From Planctomycetaceae bacterium (GTDB taxonomy: Bacteria; Planctomycetota; Planctomycetia; Planctomycetales; Planctomycetaceae): a stretch of DNA of 38,539 bases. Below the pieces are notes generated by a model that did no database searches, was not told the origin of the DNA, and saw nothing but the letters and a program-made list of their open reading frames with translations. Shown here one piece after another: positions 1 through 9,179 of the stretch. Within the stretch, counting starts at the first letter, position 1. Each line of letters starts with the position of its first letter. The stretch is from the NCBI GenBank assembly GCA_027000105.1, contig JALTOP010000427.1:1-38539 (forward strand), written 5' to 3'. A program made the position numbers and the translations under genes.

Positions 1-14
1 TTATTCAATTTCTG

Positions 15-1241
15 TCAAATGTTATGAAAAGCCAACGATTCCGGCAGACGCGGGTCTCGTTTGGCAATCAAATGGTGATCTCCGGCCATCTTCAGCACCC
101 CAAAGCTGAATAGTCCGACAATGCCCAGCAGACAGCCGATATCAATTAAACCGATCGCTGGCCCCTGCGGCGATACTTCAGGCATGATCAGCCAGAACAG
201 ATCGATCCAGCACATCACCAGCAGAAAAACGGCCCAAAAGAGAAGTTGCTTCGCATTTCGCTTGACAGTTCGTGACATCAGCCCCAAAAACGGAATCACG
301 AAATGACCGAGAATGAGAATCATCGCGACAACCCCCCAACCATTCTCCTGCCTTCTCGCATACCAGACTGTTTCTTCCGGAATATTCGCATACCAATAAA
401 GCAGATATTGGGAAAAAGCGATATAAGCCCAGAAGCAATTGAACCCGAAAAGCAGTTTACCAACATCGTGCCGATGCTCCGTGTTAATCGTCTTGCTGAG
501 AACGCCCTGACTATTGATGTAGTAAATCAGAATCGCCAATACCGCAAAGAACGAAACGACCGAGTTGGAGAAGAAGTAAACACCAATAATTGTGCTAAAC
601 CACTCCGGATCAAGCGACATGATCCAGTCTACCGCGGCAAACGTTAACGAAAGGGCCAAAGCGATAATCGAAAGAGCACTCCAACGTTCCATTCGTAAAC
701 TCAGGTCAGGATCCCCTGATTCATCCTGCTGGGTCGATATATTCAAGTAGAATCGTGAACAGAGAATCCAGAAAGCGAAATAGGCAAAGGCGCGGATGGC
801 AAACCAGGTTGCGTTCAAATAAATCGCCTTATGCTTGATCAACGGATTTGATTCGACAACTTCCGGACTATTCCAGTGGAACAGGGAGTTGTTGCCAACC
901 AGAACCAGAAAAAGAATGGGCAGAAACAGTACCGCCAGCGGGACAAATCCGGTTGTCATCAATTCGACAATTCGACGAACGACGACGCTCCACCCCGATC
1001 GTGTCAAATGCTGAATCAACACAAAGAACAAAGCCCCTATTGTTACGCTGAGAACAAAAGTAAAATTGTGCAGGTAACTGAAAAAGAACTGTCTCCAGTT
1101 GCCGGTCGACATCGCGATGAGGCCCGCCAGCAGCATCCCGACGATACCGACAATCATCGCGGTGTTCGTCAATGAACCTGCGACATCATTCAAGGTGCCC
1201 GGATCTTCCAGTTCAGTTGTGTGTGAGTTGTGATCTGACAT
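15..1241 (-). CDS. actF: Alternative complex III subunit ActF (NrfD/PsrC-like integral membrane protein)
   Basis: ActF is the second large quinol-side membrane subunit of alternative complex III, which oxidises quinol and passes electrons to cytochrome c or directly to a heme-copper oxidase. The 408-residue product starts at an ATG and is almost entirely hydrophobic. After a short polar N-terminus it has about ten predicted membrane helices, for example near residues 27-45, 57-76, 97-115 and 143-163. Acidic and aromatic residues lie within and between helices, as in the NrfD/PsrC fold. It is the last gene of a five-gene minus-strand operon, 138 bp after actDE. No clear Shine-Dalgarno precedes the ATG. 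The call depends on operon position as much as on sequence, because ActC and ActF are distant paralogues; the order A-B-C-DE-F makes this one ActF. Confidence 0.9.
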   Translation of the reverse strand: MSDHNSHTTELEDPGTLNDVAGSLTNTAMIVGIVGMLLAGLIAMSTGNWRQFFFSYLHNFTFVLSVTIGALFFVLIQHLTRSGWSVVVRRIVELMTTGFVPLAVLFLPILFLVLVGNNSLFHWNSPEVVESNPLIKHKAIYLNATWFAIRAFAYFAFWILCSRFYLNISTQQDESGDPDLSLRMERWSALSIIALALSLTFAAVDWIMSLDPEWFSTIIGVYFFSNSVVSFFAVLAILIYYINSQGVLSKTINTEHRHDVGKLLFGFNCFWAYIAFSQYLLYWYANIPEETVWYARRQENGWGVVAMILILGHFVIPFLGLMSRTVKRNAKQLLFWAVFLLVMCWIDLFWLIMPEVSPQGPAIGLIDIGCLLGIVGLFSFGVLKMAGDHHLIAKRDPRLPESLAFHNI

Positions 1242-1379
1242 GATAATTACTGTTTAATATTTCGTATTGGTAAACGACAGCTCGCTGTTTGCCGCATCTC
1301 CCGGGGCCGTTACACAGACCGGCAAAGTACGGCTCCTGTTCTGAATTCGGTTCACCCGGTGATCCCGATATCTGTTTGT

Positions 1380-2732
1380 CTATTCCTTTGCTTCAGCATT
1401 CAGTTTTTCCCGAATTTCCGCGGGAACATCCTCGATCGACCCCGATCCTGATTCCTGCAAGGCCCGCAGATAAAGGACGATTGCCCAACGATCCTTCACT
1501 GGTATCTGGGAACCGTAGCCGGGCATCTTCCGTACGCCATGAGTGATCGTATTGAACAACTGACCGACTTTCTGTTTCCGTACAGGTTCTGAATACAACG
1601 GAGTGGGAAGCAGCCAGGTTCCGACACCCGGGTTGGCCGCCTGTAATTTCATGGCCCGCTGCGTGATGATTCCATCACCCTTGCCACTCAAACCGTGACA
1701 GACGGAACAGTAGATATTGAATCGTTCCTGGCCGCGAGCCATCAATTTTTCATCCACAGGAACGGGAATCTGCGAAACCCACGGCATTTTGTCCAGACTG
1801 ACAGAAGTCCCATCCTCTTTCTTCGCATTGGGCAACAGATGCTCCCGATTTACCTTATCTGCCTGTTCGGGAATCAGTCCCTCATAAAAGGCAGTGTCGT
1901 GACGCAAATCTCCCCGAGCCAGCGTACCCGGGATTCTGGGCCGCATTCCCCGCCCATCGGCAAACATGTTTGAAAACCGTTGAGTCTTCAGTTTCGGCTG
2001 GAAATCCATATCGTGCACAATTTCGATCCGGGGAGTTGTCTGGGGAGTGACCCTCATCCGGGCGATAACCACCAACGGCACCAATCCGAAAATCAAAATA
2101 CAGGCAGCGATCGGCAGGAAGATTTTGGGAATCTTCACATTTTCGTTCGGCTCCATGCAAGCCACAACTTCGATCGGTTTCAGGGAGTTGAGAAATTCCC
2201 TGGTATCATTTTCATGAAACTTGGGATCTTTTGCCTCAATCGCAAGAAAGAAACCATTTGTTGTCGCTTTCAGAAACGGATCGATCATAAACAGGCGATT
2301 GTAAAACTTGGGCAGCTTATTCAGTGCCAGCATGCCAAGCAGAGAACCAAATGCGGAAAAGAGGACAGCCAACTCGAAAGTGATCGGCACGTCGGCCGGA
2401 ATACTGAAAAAAGGTTTTCCACTGATGATGTACTTATAGTCGAAAGCGTTGGTGAAATACTGCAGCGCGACTGCTGTGATCGCACCGGTGAAAGCACACG
2501 CCAGCACGATGTAAGGCAGGCGTGTCATCTTGATTCCCATCACATCGTCGATTCCATGAACGGGAAACGGAGCGTAGCAATCGAATTCCTTGAAACCCGC
2601 TTCACGAGTCTGGCCAGCCGCCTGTTTCAGTGCGGACGGGTTCGGAAACTCTGCGACATAACCGGCAAGAGCCGCCTGTTTCCCGGTGCAATCATCGGCC
2701 TGCGAATCGGTTTGTTCAACTGCCGTGGACAT
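1380..2732 (-). CDS. actDE: Alternative complex III ActD-ActE fusion (DUF3341 domain plus monoheme cytochrome c)
   Basis: One 450-residue ORF carries two subunits that are separate in the best-studied alternative complexes III. Residues about 22-195 match the ActD (DUF3341) layout: a soluble start with CYAPFPVHGIDD, two membrane helices near 72-92 and 118-138, then a soluble tail containing FYNRLFMIDPF. A third hydrophobic segment near 207-226 then leads into an ActE-like periplasmic cytochrome c. Its single heme site is CSVCH at residues 342-346, and a plausible axial methionine lies in RKMPGYG near residue 403. Reading is uninterrupted, so the join is not a missed stop. A GAGG motif lies about 7 bp before the ATG. 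In the complex, ActE provides a heme-c exit for electrons and ActD is structural. Both functions are inferred from the families. Confidence 0.9.
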   Translation of the reverse strand: MSTAVEQTDSQADDCTGKQAALAGYVAEFPNPSALKQAAGQTREAGFKEFDCYAPFPVHGIDDVMGIKMTRLPYIVLACAFTGAITAVALQYFTNAFDYKYIISGKPFFSIPADVPITFELAVLFSAFGSLLGMLALNKLPKFYNRLFMIDPFLKATTNGFFLAIEAKDPKFHENDTREFLNSLKPIEVVACMEPNENVKIPKIFLPIAACILIFGLVPLVVIARMRVTPQTTPRIEIVHDMDFQPKLKTQRFSNMFADGRGMRPRIPGTLARGDLRHDTAFYEGLIPEQADKVNREHLLPNAKKEDGTSVSLDKMPWVSQIPVPVDEKLMARGQERFNIYCSVCHGLSGKGDGIITQRAMKLQAANPGVGTWLLPTPLYSEPVRKQKVGQLFNTITHGVRKMPGYGSQIPVKDRWAIVLYLRALQESGSGSIEDVPAEIREKLNAEAKE

Positions 2733-2854
2733 CTTGACCTCGTTACAACTGATCTTGATTCATCGTCTGAGACAGAAATGAATCAAAGAGTTTTACAATA
2801 ATGGATACCTGAAATGACTCCGCTTTCGTCACTCACTCTGCTCACTGCTCACGA

Positions 2855-4255
2855 CTACTCATGCTCTGAGACGGGTTCCGGCATGACGCTTTTCACTTCC
2901 GCCATGGCGACAACAGGCAAAAAGCGGCAGAACAGCAGGAAGAGAGTAAAGAACAGACCAAAACTGCCGATCAACATCAGCCAGTCAATGACTGTCGGCT
3001 TGAAATATCCCCAACTGGATGGAAGGGAATCCCTGCTTAATGACGTTACCGTAATCACAAAGCGTTCAAACCACATACCGATGTTGATAAAGATGCAGAT
3101 AATCGCCATAAACCAGGGCGTTGTGCGACACCACTTGATCCAGAAAAACTGCGGACTGATCACGTTGCAACTGACCATCGTCCAGTAAGCCCACCAGTAA
3201 GGCCCAAAGGCGCGATTGATGAACGTAAACTGCTCGTACGGGTTCCCCCCATACCAGGCGATAAAAAACTCCATGGCGTAGGCATATCCAACCATCATCC
3301 CGGTCGCCAGCATGATCTTGCACATGCTTTCCAGGTGTCGAACCGTAATGATATCCTGAAGGCCACACAAAACCCGAGCGGGAATCAGCAACGTTGCCAC
3401 CATCGCAAACCCACTGAAAACCGCCCCGGCGACAAAGTAGGGGGGGAAGATGGTTGTATGCCAACCGGGAAGCTGTGCGACGGCAAAGTCAAAAGAAACG
3501 ATTGTATGCACACTAAGAACAAGTGGTGCCGACATGGCTGCCAACAGCAGATAAGCCCGCTCATACCGATGCCAACAACGGGCCGAACCGGTCCACCCCA
3601 ACGAAACAATCCCGTAGATAAACTGACGGACAGGCGTCACCGCCCGATCCCGAAATGTCGCCAGGTCGGGAATCATTCCCATGTACCAGAACAGAATTGA
3701 CACCGTCGCATATGTGCCGACCGCGAAAACATCCCAAAGGAGCGGGCTTCTAAATTGCGGCCAGAGCAACATCGAATTCGGTAACGGAAACAGCCAGAAG
3801 AAGACCCAGATACGACCAATATGGATACCGGGAAACATCCCTGCACAAATCACGGCAAAAATGGTCATCGCCTCGGCTGCCCGGTTAATACCGGTTCGCC
3901 AGTTTTGACGAAACAGGTACAGAATCGCCGAGATCAGAGTCCCCGCGTGACCAATACCAACCCAGAAAACGAAGTTAACGATCGGCCAACCCCAGAAGAC
4001 CGGTGACATATTTCCCCAAACACCAACCCCCTGCGTAAACAGGATGCCGATGCAGATCCCCAGGTTCGCCAATAATATCAGACAGAAAGTCAAGGCCACC
4101 CAGTAGGACTTGGGAATAGTGCGTGCAGGAACTTCTGCCAACCGGCAGACCTGATCCGTCACTGTCTGATAGTCGTTATTACCTGTCACCAACGGGGCAC
4201 GCTTCCCCGGCGTTTCGGCTGTAATATCGAAAGGCGTCGTCGTAATAGAAGCCAT
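2855..4255 (-). CDS. actC: Alternative complex III subunit ActC (NrfD/PsrC-like quinol-oxidising membrane subunit)
   Basis: ActC is the membrane subunit that binds quinol next to the iron-sulfur part of ActB in alternative complex III. The 466-residue product has a soluble N-terminus of about 45 residues and then about ten membrane helices. It contains NrfD-family features such as WPIVNFVFWVGIGHAGTLISA near residues 90-110 and GIVSLGWTGSARCWHRYERA near 215-235. I chose the ATG at 4255 (MASITTTPFD); an in-frame TTG three codons upstream also exists but is less likely. Translation ends in an acidic tail (SVMPEPVSEHE). It sits between actB and actDE, with a 12-bp tandem duplication in the gap before it. 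Quinol oxidation is inferred from the family. Confidence 0.93.
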   Translation of the reverse strand: MASITTTPFDITAETPGKRAPLVTGNNDYQTVTDQVCRLAEVPARTIPKSYWVALTFCLILLANLGICIGILFTQGVGVWGNMSPVFWGWPIVNFVFWVGIGHAGTLISAILYLFRQNWRTGINRAAEAMTIFAVICAGMFPGIHIGRIWVFFWLFPLPNSMLLWPQFRSPLLWDVFAVGTYATVSILFWYMGMIPDLATFRDRAVTPVRQFIYGIVSLGWTGSARCWHRYERAYLLLAAMSAPLVLSVHTIVSFDFAVAQLPGWHTTIFPPYFVAGAVFSGFAMVATLLIPARVLCGLQDIITVRHLESMCKIMLATGMMVGYAYAMEFFIAWYGGNPYEQFTFINRAFGPYWWAYWTMVSCNVISPQFFWIKWCRTTPWFMAIICIFINIGMWFERFVITVTSLSRDSLPSSWGYFKPTVIDWLMLIGSFGLFFTLFLLFCRFLPVVAMAEVKSVMPEPVSEHE

Positions 4256-4272
4256 ATTTCTCAACTTCGTCC

Positions 4273-4296
4273 TGATTACAAACTTGATTACAAATC
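4273..4296. repeat. 12-bp tandem duplication between actB and actC
   Basis: TGATTACAAACT is followed directly by TGATTACAAATC, so the two units match at 10 of 12 positions. It lies in the short spacer between actB and actC. It is one of a family of similar but sequence-unrelated intergenic duplications in this window. Confidence 0.75.
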
Positions 4297-4360
4297 AGTC
4301 TCTTGAAACCACAATACACCTGCACCGAACCAGGCCGGTGCCCACGTCCAACCCAAAAAA

Positions 4361-7300
4361 CTACGTTGCAGAAGATTGCTCCCCTGCATGCTCCTTCTGT
4401 TTTTCATGATGATGATGATCACCATCAGGATGGCCGCTCTCATCGTGACCATGAATCTCATGCGGCTGCAGGTAGTAGTTCTTTTCCAACCACGGATGGG
4501 GATTGCGGATGCGAGCCAGATACTGCGTACGAGGCTTGATATTCAATTCTTCCAGCATCGCATAACAGCGGGGATTGGCGTGATCCTTCGAAACCTGGCT
4601 CTCTTTTTCCCGCAGGTTCCCGAAGCTGATCGCATCAGCCGGACACGATTCCTGACAGGCCGTTTTTACCTCGCCATCCACCAGCTTGCGTTGGGCGTTC
4701 TTGGCTGCAATCTTGCCGTTTTGAATACGTTGAACGCAATAGGTACACTTCTCCATCACCCCGCGGGAACGAACTGTCACCTCCGGGTTGAGAACCAACT
4801 GCACAAGCTCTTTCTCCGGCTGCATTAACGGAATGGCATTACTGAAGAAATTGAATCGGCGAACTTTGTACGGACAGTTGTTGCCACAGTATCGGGTTCC
4901 GATACAGCGGTTATAAACCATTTCATTCAACCCCTCGGAACTGTGCATGGTCGCAGCCACAGGACAAACCTGTTCACAAGGCGCATTCTCACAATGCTGA
5001 CAGTTGACCGGCTGAGTGGAAACCCCCATGTTGATCGGATCCAACGTCGCAGGATCAATCTGCACATCATCCGGCTCAGGTGTGCTCTGATCGTGGGCGG
5101 TCACAAAATAGCGATCAACCCGAATCCAGTGCATTTCCCGATTCCGATTCACCTGATCCTTCCCGACGACTGGAATATTATTTTCGGACTGACACGCCGT
5201 CACGCAGGCATTACAGCCGACACAACGCGTCAAATCAATTCCCATCCCCCATTGATACTCATCGGACCATTCGAATTCTTCCCAGAGAGACTCCAGAGGA
5301 GGGTGATGCACCAGATGTTTCGCAAAATCCTGGCTTGCCTGATACTCGGCGACAGTCCCCTCACGAACCAGCATACCAACCCGCTTGCCGATCTCCTGCA
5401 TCCCCGCTACATCAATCGCCCAATGATTTTGCGTTGTTGCCAGAACGTGCTTTTTGCCCAGCTTCTTCAAATTCGCCCCGGAATCGAACCCGGCTGTTTT
5501 TGTCGTCACCAACTGAAACGCATTCGTGCCGACAGGCTCGACACGATCAAGCAAACTCCCCCCAACATGACCAGCGGCAGTCCGCCCATAGCCCAGGCAA
5601 ACACCAAGCGTTTTATCCGCTTGCCCCGGTATCTGCACGACGGGAACGGTCAACGAACTTCCGTCAGGCCCGGTCACTTCAACCAGATCACCATCTTCCA
5701 GCTTGAACTCAAGAGCTGTTCTCGGGCTGATCGTCGCCACGTTATCCCAAGTCACCTTTGTCAATGCACTGGGCAATTCCTGCAACCACGAACTGTTCGC
5801 ATACCGACCATCATAGACACAATCATCCGGATGGTAGACAACATCCAGACCGCTGGCGTCTGTTTCCGCAGAGCCTGCCTTCTTGACCCAATCGGCGAGT
5901 TTTTCATTCAGCCCGCCAACCAGCTTCAAATCAGCAACTTCCTGAGACGCCGTCCCGGCGAAGAAGCCATCATGAATCGCCCGCTCCCACATTTTGGAAG
6001 TCAGATTCTTCACCCTCAAACCGGCTGTCTCCCGCACGATCTCCTGCCCAGACCGTTTTTTCCGCTGAAGCAGCAAGGCGATTAACTCAATGTCGGAGAC
6101 CCCCCTATGAAGAGGCGAGAGCAACGACTGTCGAACACCAACCGTTCCTTCCCAACTACACCCATCACCCCACGCTTCCAGGTCGTGAGTTTCAGGAACA
6201 TACCAATGCGAAACAAGAGAGGTTTCGTCATCGTATTGACCCAGCCGAATCGTGACAGGCACCTTCGCCATCAAAGCAGAAAAATCAATATCCGAAGGAG
6301 TGTTATAGACGGGATTCCCCCCCAGAATAACCAGCGTTTTCACCTCACCGGCTGCCATCTCCTCAGCGAGAGAGCGAATCGCCTCGGCATGCGTCGGCCG
6401 CTCCGTATCGGGAGACTGAACCGCCGTCACTGTTTTTCCGATATTCCCCAGCAGACCATTGATCTGCAGGCAAATCGCATGAACTTCCGGCGACTGCAAC
6501 GGCCCGGCGACCAACAGACTCCGCCCCTTGTGATTGACCAGATCGTCAACCATCGCATCGAGTACTTGCCGGGCAGAATCTCCCTCCGCTCCCCCTTGCA
6601 CAGGAGGCGAACCAGCCAGAGCACTCTCCACTCCTGCTTTTAACTCAATCAAAAAGGAAGCAATTTGAGAAGACCTCAAAGGCAATCGATGATCCGCATT
6701 CTGCCCAAGTCGCGTATAGCAGCTTTCAACCGCATAGGTTCTGTTCATCTTCCCATCTTCAGGAACACGACAGCCCGCCCACTCCTTCACGTGCCTCAAG
6801 GCTTCTGGATGATAATCGAACAGATCTGAATCGACGCCAACCACGACATCCGCCCGATCCAGATGATACCGCAAACGCAGTCGAGCCCCTGTTGCCAGCT
6901 CCGCCCCCTGCCATTCGTGATCCCGCGAGACAGGCTCGTATTCAACCCATTTTGAACCGGGCAGACTTTTAAGAAACTCCTCCTTCATACGCTTCAGCGA
7001 AGGCGACGAACTGGCCCCGCTCAGCACTCGAACCCCCTTACCGCCATCAGCGACCGCTGACTTGTTCCAATCAGCAACGAACTTTTCGAACTGCTCCCAA
7101 CTTTTCGCCGAGGTCTTCCCTTTTTCACGCTGCCTCAAAACCGCCTGCTGATTGGGGTCGTAGATTTGCCGATGCGTCCCATCCTCCGGCTCTCGCGCAA
7201 TACGATCCGGATCATACAACCCGAGCACACTCGCTTGAGCAAATGAGTCTGTACCAACAAACCCCTGAGGATGCTCCGGATTGACATCCACCTTGATCGG

Positions 7301-7609
7301 ACGACCATCATACGAGGTCACCAGAACACCAAGGGCAACACCGGATCGTTCAAGCAGCGTCGCATACTTGACAGGCACACCTGGAATTCGATTTTCCGGC
7401 CGCCTCACATAAGTGGCAACCTTCTCCTGCTCCCAGTGACAACCGGCCACCCCCGCCAAGGTCAGCGAGGCCCCCATCAACTGCAACCAGCGCCGACGAG
7501 AGACACCATCGGAAACCAGAGAGGCTGCCTCAGGAAATTCTCGACGCAAATACTCCTGAAAAGCAGGCTTGTCGTGCAATTCTTCCAGACTTCGCCAGTA
7601 GTTAGCCAT
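4361..7609 (-). CDS. actB: Alternative complex III subunit ActB (molybdopterin-oxidoreductase-like plus 4-cluster iron-sulfur domain)
   Basis: ActB is the large periplasmic subunit of alternative complex III, here 1082 residues. The N-terminus carries a twin-arginine motif (SRRRWLQLMG, arginines 38-40) followed by a hydrophobic stretch ending in a lipobox-like GVAGC with Cys57, so Tat export and lipid anchoring are likely. Residues about 60-740 resemble a molybdopterin oxidoreductase that in this family holds no molybdenum cofactor. Residues about 780-1010 form a ferredoxin-like domain with four cysteine groups, including CVGCNACVTAC, CQHCENAPCEQVC, CIGTRYCGNNC and CTYC, the last with CQESC about 35 residues later. 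These wire electrons from ActC towards the hemes. The C-terminus is His-rich (DHHHHEKQ). AGGG lies about 5 bp before the ATG. Cofactor absence is family knowledge, not shown by the sequence. Confidence 0.95.
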   Translation of the reverse strand: MANYWRSLEELHDKPAFQEYLRREFPEAASLVSDGVSRRRWLQLMGASLTLAGVAGCHWEQEKVATYVRRPENRIPGVPVKYATLLERSGVALGVLVTSYDGRPIKVDVNPEHPQGFVGTDSFAQASVLGLYDPDRIAREPEDGTHRQIYDPNQQAVLRQREKGKTSAKSWEQFEKFVADWNKSAVADGGKGVRVLSGASSSPSLKRMKEEFLKSLPGSKWVEYEPVSRDHEWQGAELATGARLRLRYHLDRADVVVGVDSDLFDYHPEALRHVKEWAGCRVPEDGKMNRTYAVESCYTRLGQNADHRLPLRSSQIASFLIELKAGVESALAGSPPVQGGAEGDSARQVLDAMVDDLVNHKGRSLLVAGPLQSPEVHAICLQINGLLGNIGKTVTAVQSPDTERPTHAEAIRSLAEEMAAGEVKTLVILGGNPVYNTPSDIDFSALMAKVPVTIRLGQYDDETSLVSHWYVPETHDLEAWGDGCSWEGTVGVRQSLLSPLHRGVSDIELIALLLQRKKRSGQEIVRETAGLRVKNLTSKMWERAIHDGFFAGTASQEVADLKLVGGLNEKLADWVKKAGSAETDASGLDVVYHPDDCVYDGRYANSSWLQELPSALTKVTWDNVATISPRTALEFKLEDGDLVEVTGPDGSSLTVPVVQIPGQADKTLGVCLGYGRTAAGHVGGSLLDRVEPVGTNAFQLVTTKTAGFDSGANLKKLGKKHVLATTQNHWAIDVAGMQEIGKRVGMLVREGTVAEYQASQDFAKHLVHHPPLESLWEEFEWSDEYQWGMGIDLTRCVGCNACVTACQSENNIPVVGKDQVNRNREMHWIRVDRYFVTAHDQSTPEPDDVQIDPATLDPINMGVSTQPVNCQHCENAPCEQVCPVAATMHSSEGLNEMVYNRCIGTRYCGNNCPYKVRRFNFFSNAIPLMQPEKELVQLVLNPEVTVRSRGVMEKCTYCVQRIQNGKIAAKNAQRKLVDGEVKTACQESCPADAISFGNLREKESQVSKDHANPRCYAMLEELNIKPRTQYLARIRNPHPWLEKNYYLQPHEIHGHDESGHPDGDHHHHEKQKEHAGEQSSAT

Positions 7610-7815
7610 GAATCCCTAAATCTCAAAATAAAGACGCCACCAACAGACACAAAACCCAAACCTGACCAGCCAGACACAACCGATCCACCCAGCCATTGAC
7701 AGCAAGCCAGGCCGACCACCAATCAGGCCACCGACATCAAATTGAATTTTGCAAGAAACACACGTAACACAAAAAACAACCGCTACACACCAACAAAAAA
7801 CGCTGCAAACCGCCC
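7610..7815. other. A/C-rich spacer between actA and actB
   Basis: This 206-bp gap interrupts an otherwise compact operon. The plus strand is strikingly rich in A and C, with long runs lacking G and T, so the actA-actB transcript here would be rich in G and U and weakly structured. Short ORFs that cross it look like a result of this bias and show no protein-like features. No terminator or clear promoter was seen. Confidence 0.5.
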
Positions 7816-8499
7816 TCAGCGATGACACGTCCAGCAATGCTCACTCGGGTGAATCCCCCGCCCCAGCATAATCGCCTTCCCGATCGCCTCGGCATCTCCT
7901 TCCGGCTCCCAGCCCAGATTCGTCACTTGATCAACAGGCCGCAAATTCGCCTCCGGATGACGATGACACTTCAAACAGAACCCCATCGCCAGAGTCGCCT
8001 TCTGCTCAACCACTTCCATCTGATCAACACGCCCGTGGCAGGAAACGCAACTCACTCCACGAGACACGTGGGCACTATGATCAAAGTAGACATAATCGGG
8101 CAGGTCATGCACTTTCTGCCAGGGAATCGACTCATCCAAAGCAGCTGCCTCGCGCACAGGGGCCAACTTGACACTGTCAATACGAATCCCGACAGTCACC
8201 GCCTCCCCCTTTTCATTCTTTCCACGATGGCAATTCAAACAGGTCGAAACCGGCGGAATGGCGGCATGGGCAGCAACCTCGACAGTGTTGTGACAGTATC
8301 TGCAATCCATCTTCAACTCACCCGCATGCAGTGCATGACTGAACGGCACAGGCTGCTCCGGACGATAACCGACATCAGAGGTCTCCGGCTGTATCGCATA
8401 CACGAACAACCCACCGTAATACACCAGAACAACCCCCACAAAACCCGCCAGAACGGGAAGCAAAGGATTTATCCAAGCTGGAAACTGATATCGCTTCAT
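7816..8499 (-). CDS. actA: Alternative complex III subunit ActA (membrane-anchored pentaheme cytochrome c)
   Basis: ActA supplies the five c-type hemes that relay electrons out of alternative complex III. The 227-residue product has one N-terminal membrane helix (about residues 8-33) that anchors it with the rest outside. Five CxxCH motifs follow: CRYCH, CLNCH, CVSCH, CLKCH and, at the very C-terminus, CWTCH one residue before the stop. Additional histidines such as those in FSHALHAG and FDHSAHVS are likely distal heme ligands. I prefer the ATG at 8499 (MKRYQFPAW) to a TTG 45 bp upstream, because the anchor then starts as in homologues. It is the first gene of the operon, so its promoter should lie in the 8500-9179 region. 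Confidence 0.94.
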   Translation of the reverse strand: MKRYQFPAWINPLLPVLAGFVGVVLVYYGGLFVYAIQPETSDVGYRPEQPVPFSHALHAGELKMDCRYCHNTVEVAAHAAIPPVSTCLNCHRGKNEKGEAVTVGIRIDSVKLAPVREAAALDESIPWQKVHDLPDYVYFDHSAHVSRGVSCVSCHGRVDQMEVVEQKATLAMGFCLKCHRHPEANLRPVDQVTNLGWEPEGDAEAIGKAIMLGRGIHPSEHCWTCHR

Positions 8500-8804
8500 A
8501 GATAAACTCGTTAATAATATCTGCAACGACAACGCGCAACACAAACAGAGAAAGTTCCACTACGCCCGAGAAGAAAGAGGAGTTTACCCGCACGACGAAA
8601 ATTGGCAATGCGTCAATTCGCCGCAGTACAAAAATGAAATCCTCGCGAACCGGGCCGCATACACTCCTGAGCCCCTGCTCCAGCACTTCCTGAAGAAATC
8701 CGGACGTGAACGCCCCCGCTCCCCCGGGCTTTCTGTGCTTGTCGGAAGGCAAAAACCGTTCGGAAATGGATGCAAAACGGTAGTGCACGGGTTGTATTGC
8801 AGTT

Positions 8805-8819
8805 TTGCCAAAAAGGCAA
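8805..8819. promoter_or_regulatory. Palindrome TTGCC-AAAAA-GGCAA upstream of actA
   Basis: Five-base arms are perfectly inverted around an A5 centre, about 305 bp upstream of the actA start. It could be a protein-binding dyad for the act operon. The arms are short, so chance is not excluded. Confidence 0.25.
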
Positions 8820-8850
8820 GCCATCGACTCAACGTAACTTCAAATTACTG

Positions 8851-9048
8851 TTAATTTGGTCGAAATTCCTTAACGGAAGGCTTCTCCACAAAACGCCGAA
8901 TCTTTCCTGGATTGCCTCCATAATGCAAGTTCACAAATTCAGCCAACGCAAAAATCATACTCAAAATAGAGGACATACACATCCGCAATAAGATTGCCGC
9001 ATCCGTACCCTCTTGTGCAACTTCAGTTTGAATCATTTCAGGGGACAT
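8851..9048 (-). CDS. Possible small hypothetical protein (65 aa)
   Basis: This ATG-started ORF encodes 65 residues: an acidic start, a hydrophobic middle (about residues 20-40, including SSILSMIFALAEFV) and a basic tail rich in lysine and arginine. That would suit a small single-pass membrane protein. It has no clear Shine-Dalgarno sequence and no family I recognise. It points the same way as the act operon and the upstream phosphoesterase. It may be non-coding leader sequence; confidence is low. Confidence 0.2.
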   Translation of the reverse strand: MSPEMIQTEVAQEGTDAAILLRMCMSSILSMIFALAEFVNLHYGGNPGKIRRFVEKPSVKEFRPN

Positions 9049-9179
9049 CGTAAGGGAAGCAGAACAGAATACGGCTACGAATACAACTGCCTTGAAACCG
9101 CGAGATCCTGAATCACATGCAAATCCATCAGCCGAGGCTTATTCATCTCCGATTTCAGTCTCTCTAGGTTTTACCTTGC

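Larger units (their letters stand above)
8500..9179. other. 680-bp region upstream of the act operon with no confident gene
   Basis: No confident gene lies between actA and the phosphoesterase. Overlapping ORFs on both strands around 8584-8990 lack conserved-looking features. The region probably holds the act operon promoter, reading leftwards. A palindrome lies at 8805-8819, and GCAAAAC near 8771 is the inverse of GTTTTGC near 8802. A possible 65-residue ORF at 8851-9048 is listed separately. I could not assign -35/-10 boxes with confidence. Confidence 0.4.

Noticed and set aside
1980..2801. 273-residue plus-strand ORF opposite actDE
   Set aside because: It is the antisense shadow of a clearly assigned gene.
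7616..7837. Minus-strand ORFs in the actA-actB spacer as small proteins
   Set aside because: Their Trp/Cys/Val/Gly-rich composition follows directly from the A/C bias of the plus strand.
8584..8991. Overlapping ORFs on both strands upstream of actA
   Set aside because: No frame has conserved-looking features or a good ribosome site, and several frames are open by chance.
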